DNA from: an uncultured Ignavibacteria bacterium
Lineage (GTDB): Bacteria; Bacteroidota; Ignavibacteria; Tepidaquicellales; Tepidaquicellaceae
Length of the DNA: 45,662 nt
Assembly: GCA_937974175.1 (NCBI GenBank)
Contig: CALJIG010000078.1
Span: 1-45,662, forward strand
Reading direction: 5' to 3'
Shown here: one piece after another, positions 9,213 to 16,982 of the stretch
Numbering within the stretch: position 1 is the first letter of the stretch
Layout: each line of letters opens with the position of its first letter
Made by a program: the position numbers and the translations under genes
The notes under the pieces: model-generated
What the model saw: only the letters and a program-made list of their open reading frames with translations
Told to the model about the DNA's origin: nothing
The model's database searches: none

Positions 9213-9725
9213 ATGAATAAACTTGATATAATAATTGTAATTGTCATTGCAATACCTGCATTGATAGGGCTTTCAAAAGGATTTTTGCGAAAAATCTTTT
9301 CATTAGCGTCGCTTATATTAGGTTTATATCTGGCAACAAGATTTAATACGGATTTTACTTCATTCATAATGAAGTTCTCCGGACTTTCTCTTAAGACTTC
9401 CAATATACTTTCATTCGTTGTAATAATGATGGGAGTTTATACTCTTGGAGTTTATATAGCAAAGAAAATTTCCAATATTAATTCTCTGACTAAGTCAGTC
9501 GATAAAACTCTCGGACTTTTCATTGGAATAATACAGGGAATGATAATTGCGAGCTTATGCGTTATTGCAGTAAACAATTTTGATTTGATGAATAAAGAAA
9601 CAATTAACAACTCGAAGCTTTATGTATTTGTAAATGATTTCGCACCGCGGACATTTAATACAGTTGCTTCACTTTTACCAAACTATAAATCTTTTTACGA
9701 AGAGATAAAATCACTTACTAAGTAG
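9213..9725 (+). CDS. cvpA: CvpA family membrane protein
   Basis: Starting at the ATG at 9213 the protein has 170 residues. The alternative in-frame ATG at 9195 is rejected because it lies in the loop of a terminator hairpin. The sequence shows four hydrophobic segments: DIIIVIVIAIPALIGLSKG, IFSLASLILGLYLAT, ILSFVVIMMGVYTLGVYI and LGLFIGIIQGMIIASLCVIAV, with the CvpA hallmark G-x-x-(K/R)G after the first. CvpA proteins act in the inner membrane and were named for colicin V production; the exact role is unclear. It is followed two nucleotides later by mutS2, a frequent partner. Confidence 0.82.
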   Translation: MNKLDIIIVIVIAIPALIGLSKGFLRKIFSLASLILGLYLATRFNTDFTSFIMKFSGLSLKTSNILSFVVIMMGVYTLGVYIAKKISNINSLTKSVDKTLGLFIGIIQGMIIASLCVIAVNNFDLMNKETINNSKLYVFVNDFAPRTFNTVASLLPNYKSFYEEIKSLTK

Positions 9726-9727
9726 AT

Positions 9728-12103
9728 ATGAACGAAAATATATACACATTACTTGAGTTTGAAAAAATATTAAACAGAATACAATCTCACGTATATTCCG
9801 GGCTCGGTGAAGAGCTTTGCGATAACATTTCTTTTATAACAAATAAAGAAACACTTCAGCTTGAGCTTGATAAGACGTCTGAAATAAAAGATATTCTTAC
9901 CCGTGAAGAATACCTTCAGCTTGACGGATTGCAGGATATAAGAAAGACACTTTCTAAGTTAAATATCGAGGGGAGCTACATTCCTTCTGTAGAATTTCTT
10001 AGTGTTCTATCTTTTTTAAGAATTTCCAGATTAACAAAAAGTTATTTTTCAAGAATCAATATAGGCGGTGAGTATGATTATAAACTCATTCCAAAAATCA
10101 CTGCTGATTTATTCACTGATAAAATTCTGGAAAACAACATTGATTCTACCATAGATGAAACAGGAACTGTAAGAGAAACTGCATCTGCCGAGCTAAAAAG
10201 AATAAGAACAACTATCAGAAAAAAAACTGAGAGTTTAAGAAAATCTTTAGAGAAAATTTTAAAAGATATCTCCGATAAGGATTATTCTCAGGATGATATT
10301 ATTACTCAGCGCGACGGTCGTTTTGTTGTGCCTGTAAAAGCTGAAAATAAAAGAAAGGTTCCGGGGTTAATTCATAGTTCTTCCAATACAGGTCAGACAG
10401 TTTTCATCGAACCTGCAGCCACAATTGAGTTGAATAACGATATCACGGAACTTCACTATGAAGAGAAAAGGGAAATTGAAAGAATTCTTGCTGAGCTTGC
10501 AAAGAAAGTAAAAGTTCATGTTACAGAGTTAAGATCTAACTGTGAAATTATGGCTGAGATAGATTTTCTTCAGGCGAAAGCAAAGTATGCAATTGAAATC
10601 CTTGCCGAGAAACCGTTTCTGAGTGACGAAGAATTTGAAATAAAAAACGGCTACCATCCTGTTCTATTGCAAAATCATAAACGCGATGAAGTTGTTCCGT
10701 TAAATTTCAGAATAGGTAAAGAGTTTAACTCAATTATTATTTCAGGACCTAATGCAGGTGGTAAAACAGTATCGCTGAAAACAGTCGGTCTTCTTTCTGT
10801 AATGCTTCAATCCGGAATCCTAGTACCCGTGCACTATGAAAGCAAATTCAGGATGCTTAACCAAATTTTTGTAAGCATCGGTGACCAGCAGTCATTGGAA
10901 AATGATTTGAGTACGTTCAGTTCTCATATTGCTTACCTAAAGAAAATTCTTGATGAAGCTGATGATAAATCTTTAGTTCTTATCGATGAAATTTGTTCCG
11001 GTACTGACCCTGTACTTGGCAGCGCTTTATCGTGCGCAATTATTCAGAATCTGTCGGATAGAAATTCATTATCTGTTGTTACAACACATAATTCGGAGCT
11101 GAAAGCCTTTGCATATAATCACGCTAATATTGAAAATGCTTCGCTTGAGTTTAATAATGAAACGCTTTCGCCTAATTTTAAATTTAACATCGGCATTCCC
11201 GGGCAGAGCTTTACATTTGAAATTGCAGAGAAATATAATTTTCCGAATGAAGTTATTTCCGATGCGAAATCATATCTCACTGACAGTGAAAACAAGCTTG
11301 AAGATCTGTTAAAAGAACTGAATGAAAACAAACAAAAATATTCTGAACTGAAAGATGAATATACCAGGGAGGCTACGAGATTAAAAGGTTTGAATTCCCT
11401 TTATGAAAGTAAACTCAGCCAGTTAAAATCGAATGAGAAAGAAATTTTACGAAAGGCAAAAGAAGAAGCAAAAGATGTATTGCAAAATGCAAATAAGCTG
11501 ATTGAAAATACTATAAGGGAAATAAGAGAGAAACAAAATTTTTCTGCAAAGGAAATTAAAGAAGCGTTTCAGTCCCAGGTTGAAAAAATTACCGAGATAA
11601 AAAATGAAGAAGCCGGTAAAGAGATTATTGAAGAAATGACTGAGATGGAAAAGAAGAATATTAAAGTAGGGGATTATGTGAAAATTTCCGGAACGAACTC
11701 AATGGGCGAGCTGATAGAAATAAAAGATGAACATGTATCTGTTAATATGAACGGGCTTCTTGTTAAAGCTAAACTATCAGAGATTGAAAAAGTCAAAAGA
11801 GCAGAGGCAAAAAAGGAACATGCAAAGACTTCAACTATTGAAATAAACGAAGGACCTGTTGAAAGAAGTCTGGATTTGAGAGGGAAGTACTCCGAAGAAA
11901 TATTTGATATGATAGATAAGTTTTTGCATAAGTCTTCTGTGAACGGATTGAAAAGTGTTGAAATTATTCACGGTAAAGGAACAGGAAAACTTAGGACAGA
12001 GGTTCAGAAATATTTGAAATCAAATCCGATAGTTCTATCACACAGGCTCGGTAACTGGAATGAAGGCGATACGGGAGTAACGATTGTGGAGTTATCAAAA
12101 TAA
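9728..12103 (+). CDS. mutS2: Endonuclease MutS2
   Basis: A 791-residue MutS2 of normal length. The order is an N-terminal helical core region, a MutS-type ATPase with Walker A GPNAGGKT at residues 340-347 and Walker B LVLIDEICSGTDP, a helical coiled-coil stretch (ENKLEDLLKELNENKQKY onward), and a C-terminal Smr nuclease domain from about residue 714 with SLDLRG and the EIIHGKGTGKLR loop. The N-terminal mismatch-recognition domain of MutS1 is absent, as expected. MutS2 is associated with suppression of recombination and with ribosome rescue, depending on organism. Coupled with cvpA (2-nt gap). Confidence 0.95.
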   Translation: MNENIYTLLEFEKILNRIQSHVYSGLGEELCDNISFITNKETLQLELDKTSEIKDILTREEYLQLDGLQDIRKTLSKLNIEGSYIPSVEFLSVLSFLRISRLTKSYFSRINIGGEYDYKLIPKITADLFTDKILENNIDSTIDETGTVRETASAELKRIRTTIRKKTESLRKSLEKILKDISDKDYSQDDIITQRDGRFVVPVKAENKRKVPGLIHSSSNTGQTVFIEPAATIELNNDITELHYEEKREIERILAELAKKVKVHVTELRSNCEIMAEIDFLQAKAKYAIEILAEKPFLSDEEFEIKNGYHPVLLQNHKRDEVVPLNFRIGKEFNSIIISGPNAGGKTVSLKTVGLLSVMLQSGILVPVHYESKFRMLNQIFVSIGDQQSLENDLSTFSSHIAYLKKILDEADDKSLVLIDEICSGTDPVLGSALSCAIIQNLSDRNSLSVVTTHNSELKAFAYNHANIENASLEFNNETLSPNFKFNIGIPGQSFTFEIAEKYNFPNEVISDAKSYLTDSENKLEDLLKELNENKQKYSELKDEYTREATRLKGLNSLYESKLSQLKSNEKEILRKAKEEAKDVLQNANKLIENTIREIREKQNFSAKEIKEAFQSQVEKITEIKNEEAGKEIIEEMTEMEKKNIKVGDYVKISGTNSMGELIEIKDEHVSVNMNGLLVKAKLSEIEKVKRAEAKKEHAKTSTIEINEGPVERSLDLRGKYSEEIFDMIDKFLHKSSVNGLKSVEIIHGKGTGKLRTEVQKYLKSNPIVLSHRLGNWNEGDTGVTIVELSK

Positions 12104-12125
12104 GAGAACTTTCATGAATAAATTT

Positions 12126-12158
12126 CGTTTAATATAGTAGAGGCTCCCATACTAAACG
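12126..12158 (+). other. Hairpin abutting the ribosome-binding site
   Basis: CGTTTAATAT (12126-12135) pairs with ATACTAAACG (12149-12158) with one A-C mismatch and a 13-nt loop. The stem ends directly at GGAGA, the likely ribosome-binding site of the gene starting at 12168. It could affect translation, but no known riboswitch class is recognised. Confidence 0.4.
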
Positions 12159-12167
12159 GAGAAAGAA

Positions 12168-12485
12168 ATGACTGATAATACTGTAAGCTTAAAAGGAAGA
12201 TTCCTCTACTTAAAAGGAACGAGTGATATGCCTGCGGGCGGAAACACTTTTATTTTAGATCTAAACAGAATTATTTATATAAAGAACGAGACAAAAGTTA
12301 TTGATAACCGTGAACATTTTTTGGTTGAATTTTTTTATGATTTCCGCGGACTATCAGGTTCCACTTCAAATGTTGATAAACTGTTCGAACTTGTATTTTT
12401 TGAGAAGCATAAAAGAGATATTTACTTTGAAAAAATTGTAACATTACTGACTGCAATGGATGTATTACTACATCCGGCTTTCTGA
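12168..12485 (+). CDS. Hypothetical 105-residue protein
   Basis: Small soluble protein with no signal peptide or membrane segment. The sequence alternates short beta-like strands (VSLKGRFLYLKG, GNTFILDLNRIIYIKN, EHFLVEFFYDFRG) with a C-terminal helical part (VDKLFELVFFEKHKRDIYFEKIVTLLTAMDVLLHP). I do not recognise the family. It lies 64 nt after mutS2 and has a purine-rich GGAGA ribosome-binding site 4 nt before the ATG, so the reading frame is probably real. A strong stem-loop follows it. Confidence 0.55.
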   Translation: MTDNTVSLKGRFLYLKGTSDMPAGGNTFILDLNRIIYIKNETKVIDNREHFLVEFFYDFRGLSGSTSNVDKLFELVFFEKHKRDIYFEKIVTLLTAMDVLLHPAF

Positions 12486-12510
12486 TTTTGTTCTTCACAC
12501 ACTTTGTAAA

Positions 12511-12545
12511 CCATACTTTCCGGACCTTCAGCCCGGAAGGTATGG
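12511..12545. other. 13-bp stem-loop, possible terminator
   Basis: CCATACTTTCCGG (12511-12523) pairs with CCGGAAGGTATGG (12533-12545) with one G-T wobble around a 9-nt loop. No T tract follows on either strand, so it is not a canonical intrinsic terminator. It lies between the hypothetical gene and the response regulator gene and may be a transcript-end or processing structure. Confidence 0.55.
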
Positions 12546-12604
12546 CATCCTATAACCTCTAAATTCGTAAATCCTATCTGACTTTTTATTTCAAACATTC
12601 TTGT

Positions 12605-12612
12605 TAAATTTG
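12605..12612 (+). promoter_or_regulatory. Putative -7 box TAAATTTG, leaderless layout
   Basis: TAAATTTG fits TAnnTTTG and ends 4 nt before the ATG of the response regulator. With the usual box-to-start distance, transcription would begin at or near the A of the ATG. No ribosome-binding site is visible. A clear -33 TTG is not present at the expected distance. Confidence 0.4.
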
Positions 12613-12616
12613 CACT

Positions 12617-13978
12617 ATGAGCAAAATTTTAATTGTAGATGACGAGCAAAGCATTGTTGACAGCATCTCTATGATATTAAGTCAGGATGACTATGAAATT
12701 GACAGCGCAAATAACGGCGCCGCTGCCGTAAGCAAAGTTAAATCAAATTTTTATGACCTGATTCTTTTGGATATAAAAATGCCTAAGATGGACGGACTGG
12801 AAGCGCTTGAAAAAATAAAAGAGATAGATAAAGATGCAGTAGTAATTATGATTTCAGGTCACGGTACTATAGAGACTGCCGTTGAAGCTACAAAAAAAGG
12901 CGCATACAATTTTCTACAAAAACCGCTCCCTGATTTATACGAGTTTAAGCTCATAATAAAAAATGCCGTTGATTATAAACTATCGGTAGATGAATTAAAA
13001 TCTTATAAAGCAAAAGCGCTTGAAGAGAGTAAGATAATCGGTTCAAGCGAAAAGATAAAAGAAGTAAATAGTCTTATTGATAAATATTCGAAAGTAAACT
13101 CGCATGTATTGATATGCGGCGAAAGCGGGACGGGTAAAGAGCTTACTGCCCGACAAATTCATTACCGCTCGCCCAGAGCAGATAACAAATTTATCGAGCT
13201 TAACAGTGCAAACCTCACCGAAGAAAATATTGAATTAAAACTTTTCGGCGGTCTGGAAAATAACAGCGTTATCAAAGGTTCGCTGGAGCTTGCTGAAGGC
13301 GGTACGGTTTTTATTGATGAAATAAGTAATTTATCTATGGACCTTCAATCAAAATTATTGAAAGTAATTGAAGATAATGTAATTACTCGTGAGGGAAGCA
13401 ATATTGCAATTAAGCTTGATGTAAGATTTATTTTTTCTACAAATAAGGATTTGCTTCCTGAAGTTGAATCAAAACATTTCAGAGAGGATTTATATCACAG
13501 AATAAATGTGCTTCAGATAAATCTGCCTCCGCTGCGCGAACACGCAGAAGATGTAAAAGAACTTGTCGAATACTTTGCTAAAACTATCTGTACTCAAAAC
13601 GGAATTCCTGCAAAGAAATTTTCCGATAGAGCGCTGGAGCTGCTTAAAACTTTCCGCTATCCGGGTAATGTTCGTGAACTAAGAAATTTAGTAGAGAGAT
13701 TAATTATTACAAGCGACAGGAAAGTTATAGATGAAGATGATATAGATTTGCCTGCTAATAGGGAGTTGAAGTTATACAATGAATTGCTGAATAAAGATAT
13801 GTCGCTGAATGATTTTCAGAATGAATCGGAAAGATTGTTCATTGAAAAGATGCTGCATGATTACAAGTATAACGTAAGCCACACAGCGGAAGCTTTGCAG
13901 ATACAGAGAAGTCATTTATACAAACTTATGGCAAAATATGATATCCCGCTGCCATCGAAGACAAAACAGGATATATAG
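12617..13978 (+). CDS. NtrC-family response regulator lacking GAFTGA
   Basis: A 453-residue transcription regulator. Residues 1-120 are a receiver domain (ILIVDDE; phospho-acceptor Asp52 in LILLDIKMP). Residues ~140-380 are an AAA+ domain with Walker A GESGTGKE (168-175), Walker B GGTVFIDEI, sensor I FIFSTNKDL and REDLYHRINV. The C-terminus has a Fis-type helix-turn-helix (VSHTAEALQIQRSHLYKLM). The loop that contacts sigma-54, normally GAFTGA, is missing: at 209-221 the sequence reads LFGGLENNSVIKG, about five residues shorter. It may therefore act without sigma-54, as some NtrC-like proteins do. No sensor kinase gene is nearby. It converges with rlmB, leaving only 4 nt between them. Confidence 0.9.
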   Translation: MSKILIVDDEQSIVDSISMILSQDDYEIDSANNGAAAVSKVKSNFYDLILLDIKMPKMDGLEALEKIKEIDKDAVVIMISGHGTIETAVEATKKGAYNFLQKPLPDLYEFKLIIKNAVDYKLSVDELKSYKAKALEESKIIGSSEKIKEVNSLIDKYSKVNSHVLICGESGTGKELTARQIHYRSPRADNKFIELNSANLTEENIELKLFGGLENNSVIKGSLELAEGGTVFIDEISNLSMDLQSKLLKVIEDNVITREGSNIAIKLDVRFIFSTNKDLLPEVESKHFREDLYHRINVLQINLPPLREHAEDVKELVEYFAKTICTQNGIPAKKFSDRALELLKTFRYPGNVRELRNLVERLIITSDRKVIDEDDIDLPANRELKLYNELLNKDMSLNDFQNESERLFIEKMLHDYKYNVSHTAEALQIQRSHLYKLMAKYDIPLPSKTKQDI

Positions 13979-13982
13979 TCTT

Positions 13983-14726
13983 TTATAAGTTCTGCCTTAG
14001 TATCTCATAAAAAATAATACCGGCCGATACAGAAACGTTCAGTGAGTCAGTTTTTCCGCTCATAGGAATTTTTACTAAAAAATCGCAGTTATCACGCACA
14101 GTTTTTCTCATTCCTGTTCCTTCACTTCCTAATACAATTCCGACTTTACCTTTAAAATCTGCTTCGTGAATAAATTTATCTCCCGCTAAATCTGCGCCTG
14201 CAATCCAGTATCCGTTGTCTTTTAAAAATCGCATTGAGTTATTCAGGTTTCCCTCCATAGCAATATCAATCATCTTAGCAGTACCGGAAGATGTTTTCAT
14301 AACAGTGTGATTCACTTCAGCAGAGTTATGCTTAGGTATTACAATTGCATCTACGCCCAGGCATACTGCAGAACGAATTATCGCACCGAAGTTATGGGGG
14401 TCTGTTATTTCATCTAATATTGCAATCACGCTTCGCGGATTTTCTTTACACTTATTTACTATAGTGCGAAGTTCAGTATACTCATAGTCTTTTATGAAGG
14501 CAATTATGCCCTGATCAATTCCTTCAGCTTTATTTTTTTTATCGAAATAAACTTTGAACTGGTGGTCATTCATAAAATGAACCGGGATTTGTAAATCCTC
14601 TGCCATTTTAACTATCTCTTTCGAGCGTTTATCCGGGTCAATTTTTTTTAGAACAAGAATTTTATTTATATCCTTCGGATTATTCTTTAGAATTTCGAAG
14701 ATTGGATTTTTTCCTATAACTAGCAT
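13983..14726 (-). CDS. rlmB: 23S rRNA 2'-O-methyltransferase RlmB (TrmH family)
   Basis: A 247-residue SPOUT-class methyltransferase that by family methylates the 2'-OH of a conserved guanosine in 23S rRNA (G2251 in E. coli). It has the N-terminal substrate-binding domain (LVIGKNPIFEILKNNP), then motif 1 ILDEITDPHNFGAIIRSA, motif 2 IVLGSEGTGM and motif 3 IPMSGKTDSLNVSVSAGI, which forms the SAM-binding knot. Length is typical. A related TrmH-type tRNA methyltransferase is possible, but the N-terminal domain favours RlmB. It is divergent from aspA and convergent with the regulator gene. Confidence 0.9.
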   Translation of the reverse strand: MLVIGKNPIFEILKNNPKDINKILVLKKIDPDKRSKEIVKMAEDLQIPVHFMNDHQFKVYFDKKNKAEGIDQGIIAFIKDYEYTELRTIVNKCKENPRSVIAILDEITDPHNFGAIIRSAVCLGVDAIVIPKHNSAEVNHTVMKTSSGTAKMIDIAMEGNLNNSMRFLKDNGYWIAGADLAGDKFIHEADFKGKVGIVLGSEGTGMRKTVRDNCDFLVKIPMSGKTDSLNVSVSAGIIFYEILRQNL

Positions 14727-14819
14727 ATATTAATTTACCGAATTAGGCTGATAAATTCGTTCCACTTATTTTACTCTTTAGGTGCACTGATTTTCATTAC
14801 AATTCAAAGCTAAAAAAGT

Positions 14820-14827
14820 TAATTTTG
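14820..14827 (+). promoter_or_regulatory. Putative -7 box TAATTTTG for aspA
   Basis: TAATTTTG fits TAnnTTTG and lies 18 nt before the ATG of aspA in the divergent rlmB-aspA intergenic region. No clear -33 element is visible. Confidence 0.4.
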
Positions 14828-14845
14828 TAGTCATACAATTATCAT

Positions 14846-16243
14846 ATGAAATATAGAATCGAAAAAGATTTCTTGGGAAGTCTTCAAATACCAAATACGG
14901 CATATTACGGTGTGCAGACAATGCGCGCTGCGGAAAATTTTAAGATAACAGGAATATCGTTATCGATAAATCCGATTTTTATAAATTCTTTAGCTTACGT
15001 TAAAAAGGCAGCTGCTCTTGCAAATAATAAATTAGGGTTGCTGGATAAAACGAAAACCAAAGCTATAGTACATGCCTGCGATGAAATAGTTAAGGGCGGA
15101 TATTATGATCAGTTCATTGTTGATATGCTCCAGGGCGGAGCGGGCACATCAACAAACATGAATGCAAATGAAGTTATCGCAAATATTGCAAATGAAAAAC
15201 TTGGCGGTAAAAAAGGCGAATATAAATTAGTGCATCCGAATAACGATGTTAATATGTCGCAGTCAACAAACGATGCTTATCCGACTGCATTCAGAATTGC
15301 ACTGTATCTTTCAACACTGAATTTGCTTAAAACAATTTCCGAGCTTAAAACCTCAATGAGGAAAAAAGAAAAAGAATTCAGAAACGTTATTAAGATGGGA
15401 AGGACACAATTGCAGGATGCCGTTCCTATGACATTGGGACAGGAGTTCGGAGCTTACGCGGAAATGATAGATGAAGATATGAAACGAATTAAAGAAGCGA
15501 TGGGGCTGATAACTGAAATTAACATGGGCGCAACTGCTATAGGCACGGGAATAAATTCACATCCCGATTATGCAAAGCTTGTGTGCAGCTATTTAAAACA
15601 AATCACAGGAATTCCTCTGAGTGTATCAATTAACTTAGTTGAAGCTACACAGGATACAGGCGCATATATACAGGTAAGCGGAGTGTTTAAAAGATTTGCA
15701 GTGAAGCTTTCAAAGATATGCAATGACTTGAGATTACTTTCATCAGGACCGCGTGCAGGATTTAATGAAATAAATCTTCCCCCGTTACAGCCGGGGTCAT
15801 CGATAATGCCCGGAAAAGTAAATCCCGTTGTGCCGGAAGTTGTTAACCAGGTTGCGTTTCAGGTTATAGGTAACGACTTAACAATTACTATGGCGGCGGA
15901 AGCAGGTCAGCTTGAGCTTAATGTAATGGAACCTGTAATTGCTTTCAGATTATTTGATACAATTTCAATTTTAAATAACGGATGCAGAACTCTCTATGAG
16001 AAATGCATTAACGGAATAACTGCAAACGTAGAAGTATGCAGAAAGTATGTAGAGAACAGTATAGGTTTGGTAACGGCAATGGTGCCTGTAATTGGTTATG
16101 AAAAATCTTCAGAGATTGCCAAAGAAGCACTTGCAACAGGAAAATCGGTTTATGAATTAATCATTGCAAGGAATATAATTTCAAAAAAAGAACTTGATAT
16201 TATAATGTCACCTGAAAATATGACAGGCTTAACAAGAAAATGA
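14846..16243 (+). CDS. aspA: Aspartate ammonia-lyase
   Basis: A 465-residue enzyme of the fumarase/aspartase superfamily that by family converts L-aspartate to fumarate and ammonia. Visible are the start RIEKDFLGSLQIPNTAYYGVQT, GGAGTSTNMNANEVIAN, the QSTNDAYPTAFRIAL block and the superfamily signature GSSIMPGKVNPVVPE, which holds the catalytic serine loop. The aspartase-like N-terminus (YYGVQTMRAAENF) and LIIARNIISKKELDIIM near the end favour aspA over class II fumarase. It leads a probable unit with rsmI (9-nt gap), gltX and a metallophosphoesterase gene. Confidence 0.88.
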   Translation: MKYRIEKDFLGSLQIPNTAYYGVQTMRAAENFKITGISLSINPIFINSLAYVKKAAALANNKLGLLDKTKTKAIVHACDEIVKGGYYDQFIVDMLQGGAGTSTNMNANEVIANIANEKLGGKKGEYKLVHPNNDVNMSQSTNDAYPTAFRIALYLSTLNLLKTISELKTSMRKKEKEFRNVIKMGRTQLQDAVPMTLGQEFGAYAEMIDEDMKRIKEAMGLITEINMGATAIGTGINSHPDYAKLVCSYLKQITGIPLSVSINLVEATQDTGAYIQVSGVFKRFAVKLSKICNDLRLLSSGPRAGFNEINLPPLQPGSSIMPGKVNPVVPEVVNQVAFQVIGNDLTITMAAEAGQLELNVMEPVIAFRLFDTISILNNGCRTLYEKCINGITANVEVCRKYVENSIGLVTAMVPVIGYEKSSEIAKEALATGKSVYELIIARNIISKKELDIIMSPENMTGLTRK

Positions 16244-16252
16244 GAAAGAAAA

Positions 16253-16960
16253 ATGATTGAGATTCCTCAGATAGAATTTCCTGATTTAAAAGTTGAAGCA
16301 GGAACTTTGTACATAGTTTCAACTCCCATAGGAAATTTAGAGGATATTTCTTTCAGAGCGATTTATGTTTTAAACAATGTTGACTACATTGCGGCTGAGG
16401 ATACGAGAACATCAGGAATATTGTTAGCGGCTTATGGAATAAAAAGAAAATTAATAAGTTATTATTCACAGGTCGAATCTTCAAAGCTTGAATTCATACT
16501 TAGGGAATTAAAATCAGGTAAGTCCATAGCATTAATTTCTGACGCGGGGACTCCGTGCATTTCAGATCCGGGAAGTATTCTAGTAAGCAATTGTGTAAAA
16601 GAAAATATTGAAGTCGTTTCAATTCCGGGAGCATCATCGTTAATACATTCATTAGTAATTTCAGGATTTTCTACTGATAAATTTTATTATCACGGCTTTC
16701 TTCCTTTGAAAAAGGGAAGAGAAACTCTTTTCAATGAGTTTAAAAATATGAAGATGCCTGTAATAATATTTGAATCTCCATTCAGAATACTAAGAACGCT
16801 TGAAGATATTAATAAACATATGGGCAATAGGGAAGTTTGTTTAGGGCGTGAGCTGACAAAAAAATTTGAAGAGATAAAAAGGGGCAGAGTAAAAGATCTG
16901 TTGCAAAATAAAAACAGTTTAAAAATAAAAGGTGAGTTTGTAATCATCATCAATAATTAA
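16253..16960 (+). CDS. rsmI: 16S rRNA (cytidine-1402-2'-O)-methyltransferase
   Basis: A 235-residue tetrapyrrole-methylase-fold enzyme that methylates the 2'-OH of C1402 in 16S rRNA. The diagnostic blocks are TLYIVSTPIGNLEDISFRA, AAEDTRTSGILL, LISDAGTPCISDPG, VSIPGASSLIHSLVISG and FYYHGFLPLKKGRE. It is slightly shorter than the E. coli enzyme because the C-terminal extra domain is absent, which is common in this phylum. It lies 9 nt after aspA and 22 nt before gltX. Confidence 0.93.
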   Translation: MIEIPQIEFPDLKVEAGTLYIVSTPIGNLEDISFRAIYVLNNVDYIAAEDTRTSGILLAAYGIKRKLISYYSQVESSKLEFILRELKSGKSIALISDAGTPCISDPGSILVSNCVKENIEVVSIPGASSLIHSLVISGFSTDKFYYHGFLPLKKGRETLFNEFKNMKMPVIIFESPFRILRTLEDINKHMGNREVCLGRELTKKFEEIKRGRVKDLLQNKNSLKIKGEFVIIINN

Positions 16961-16982
16961 AATTAATTACAATTTATAATAC

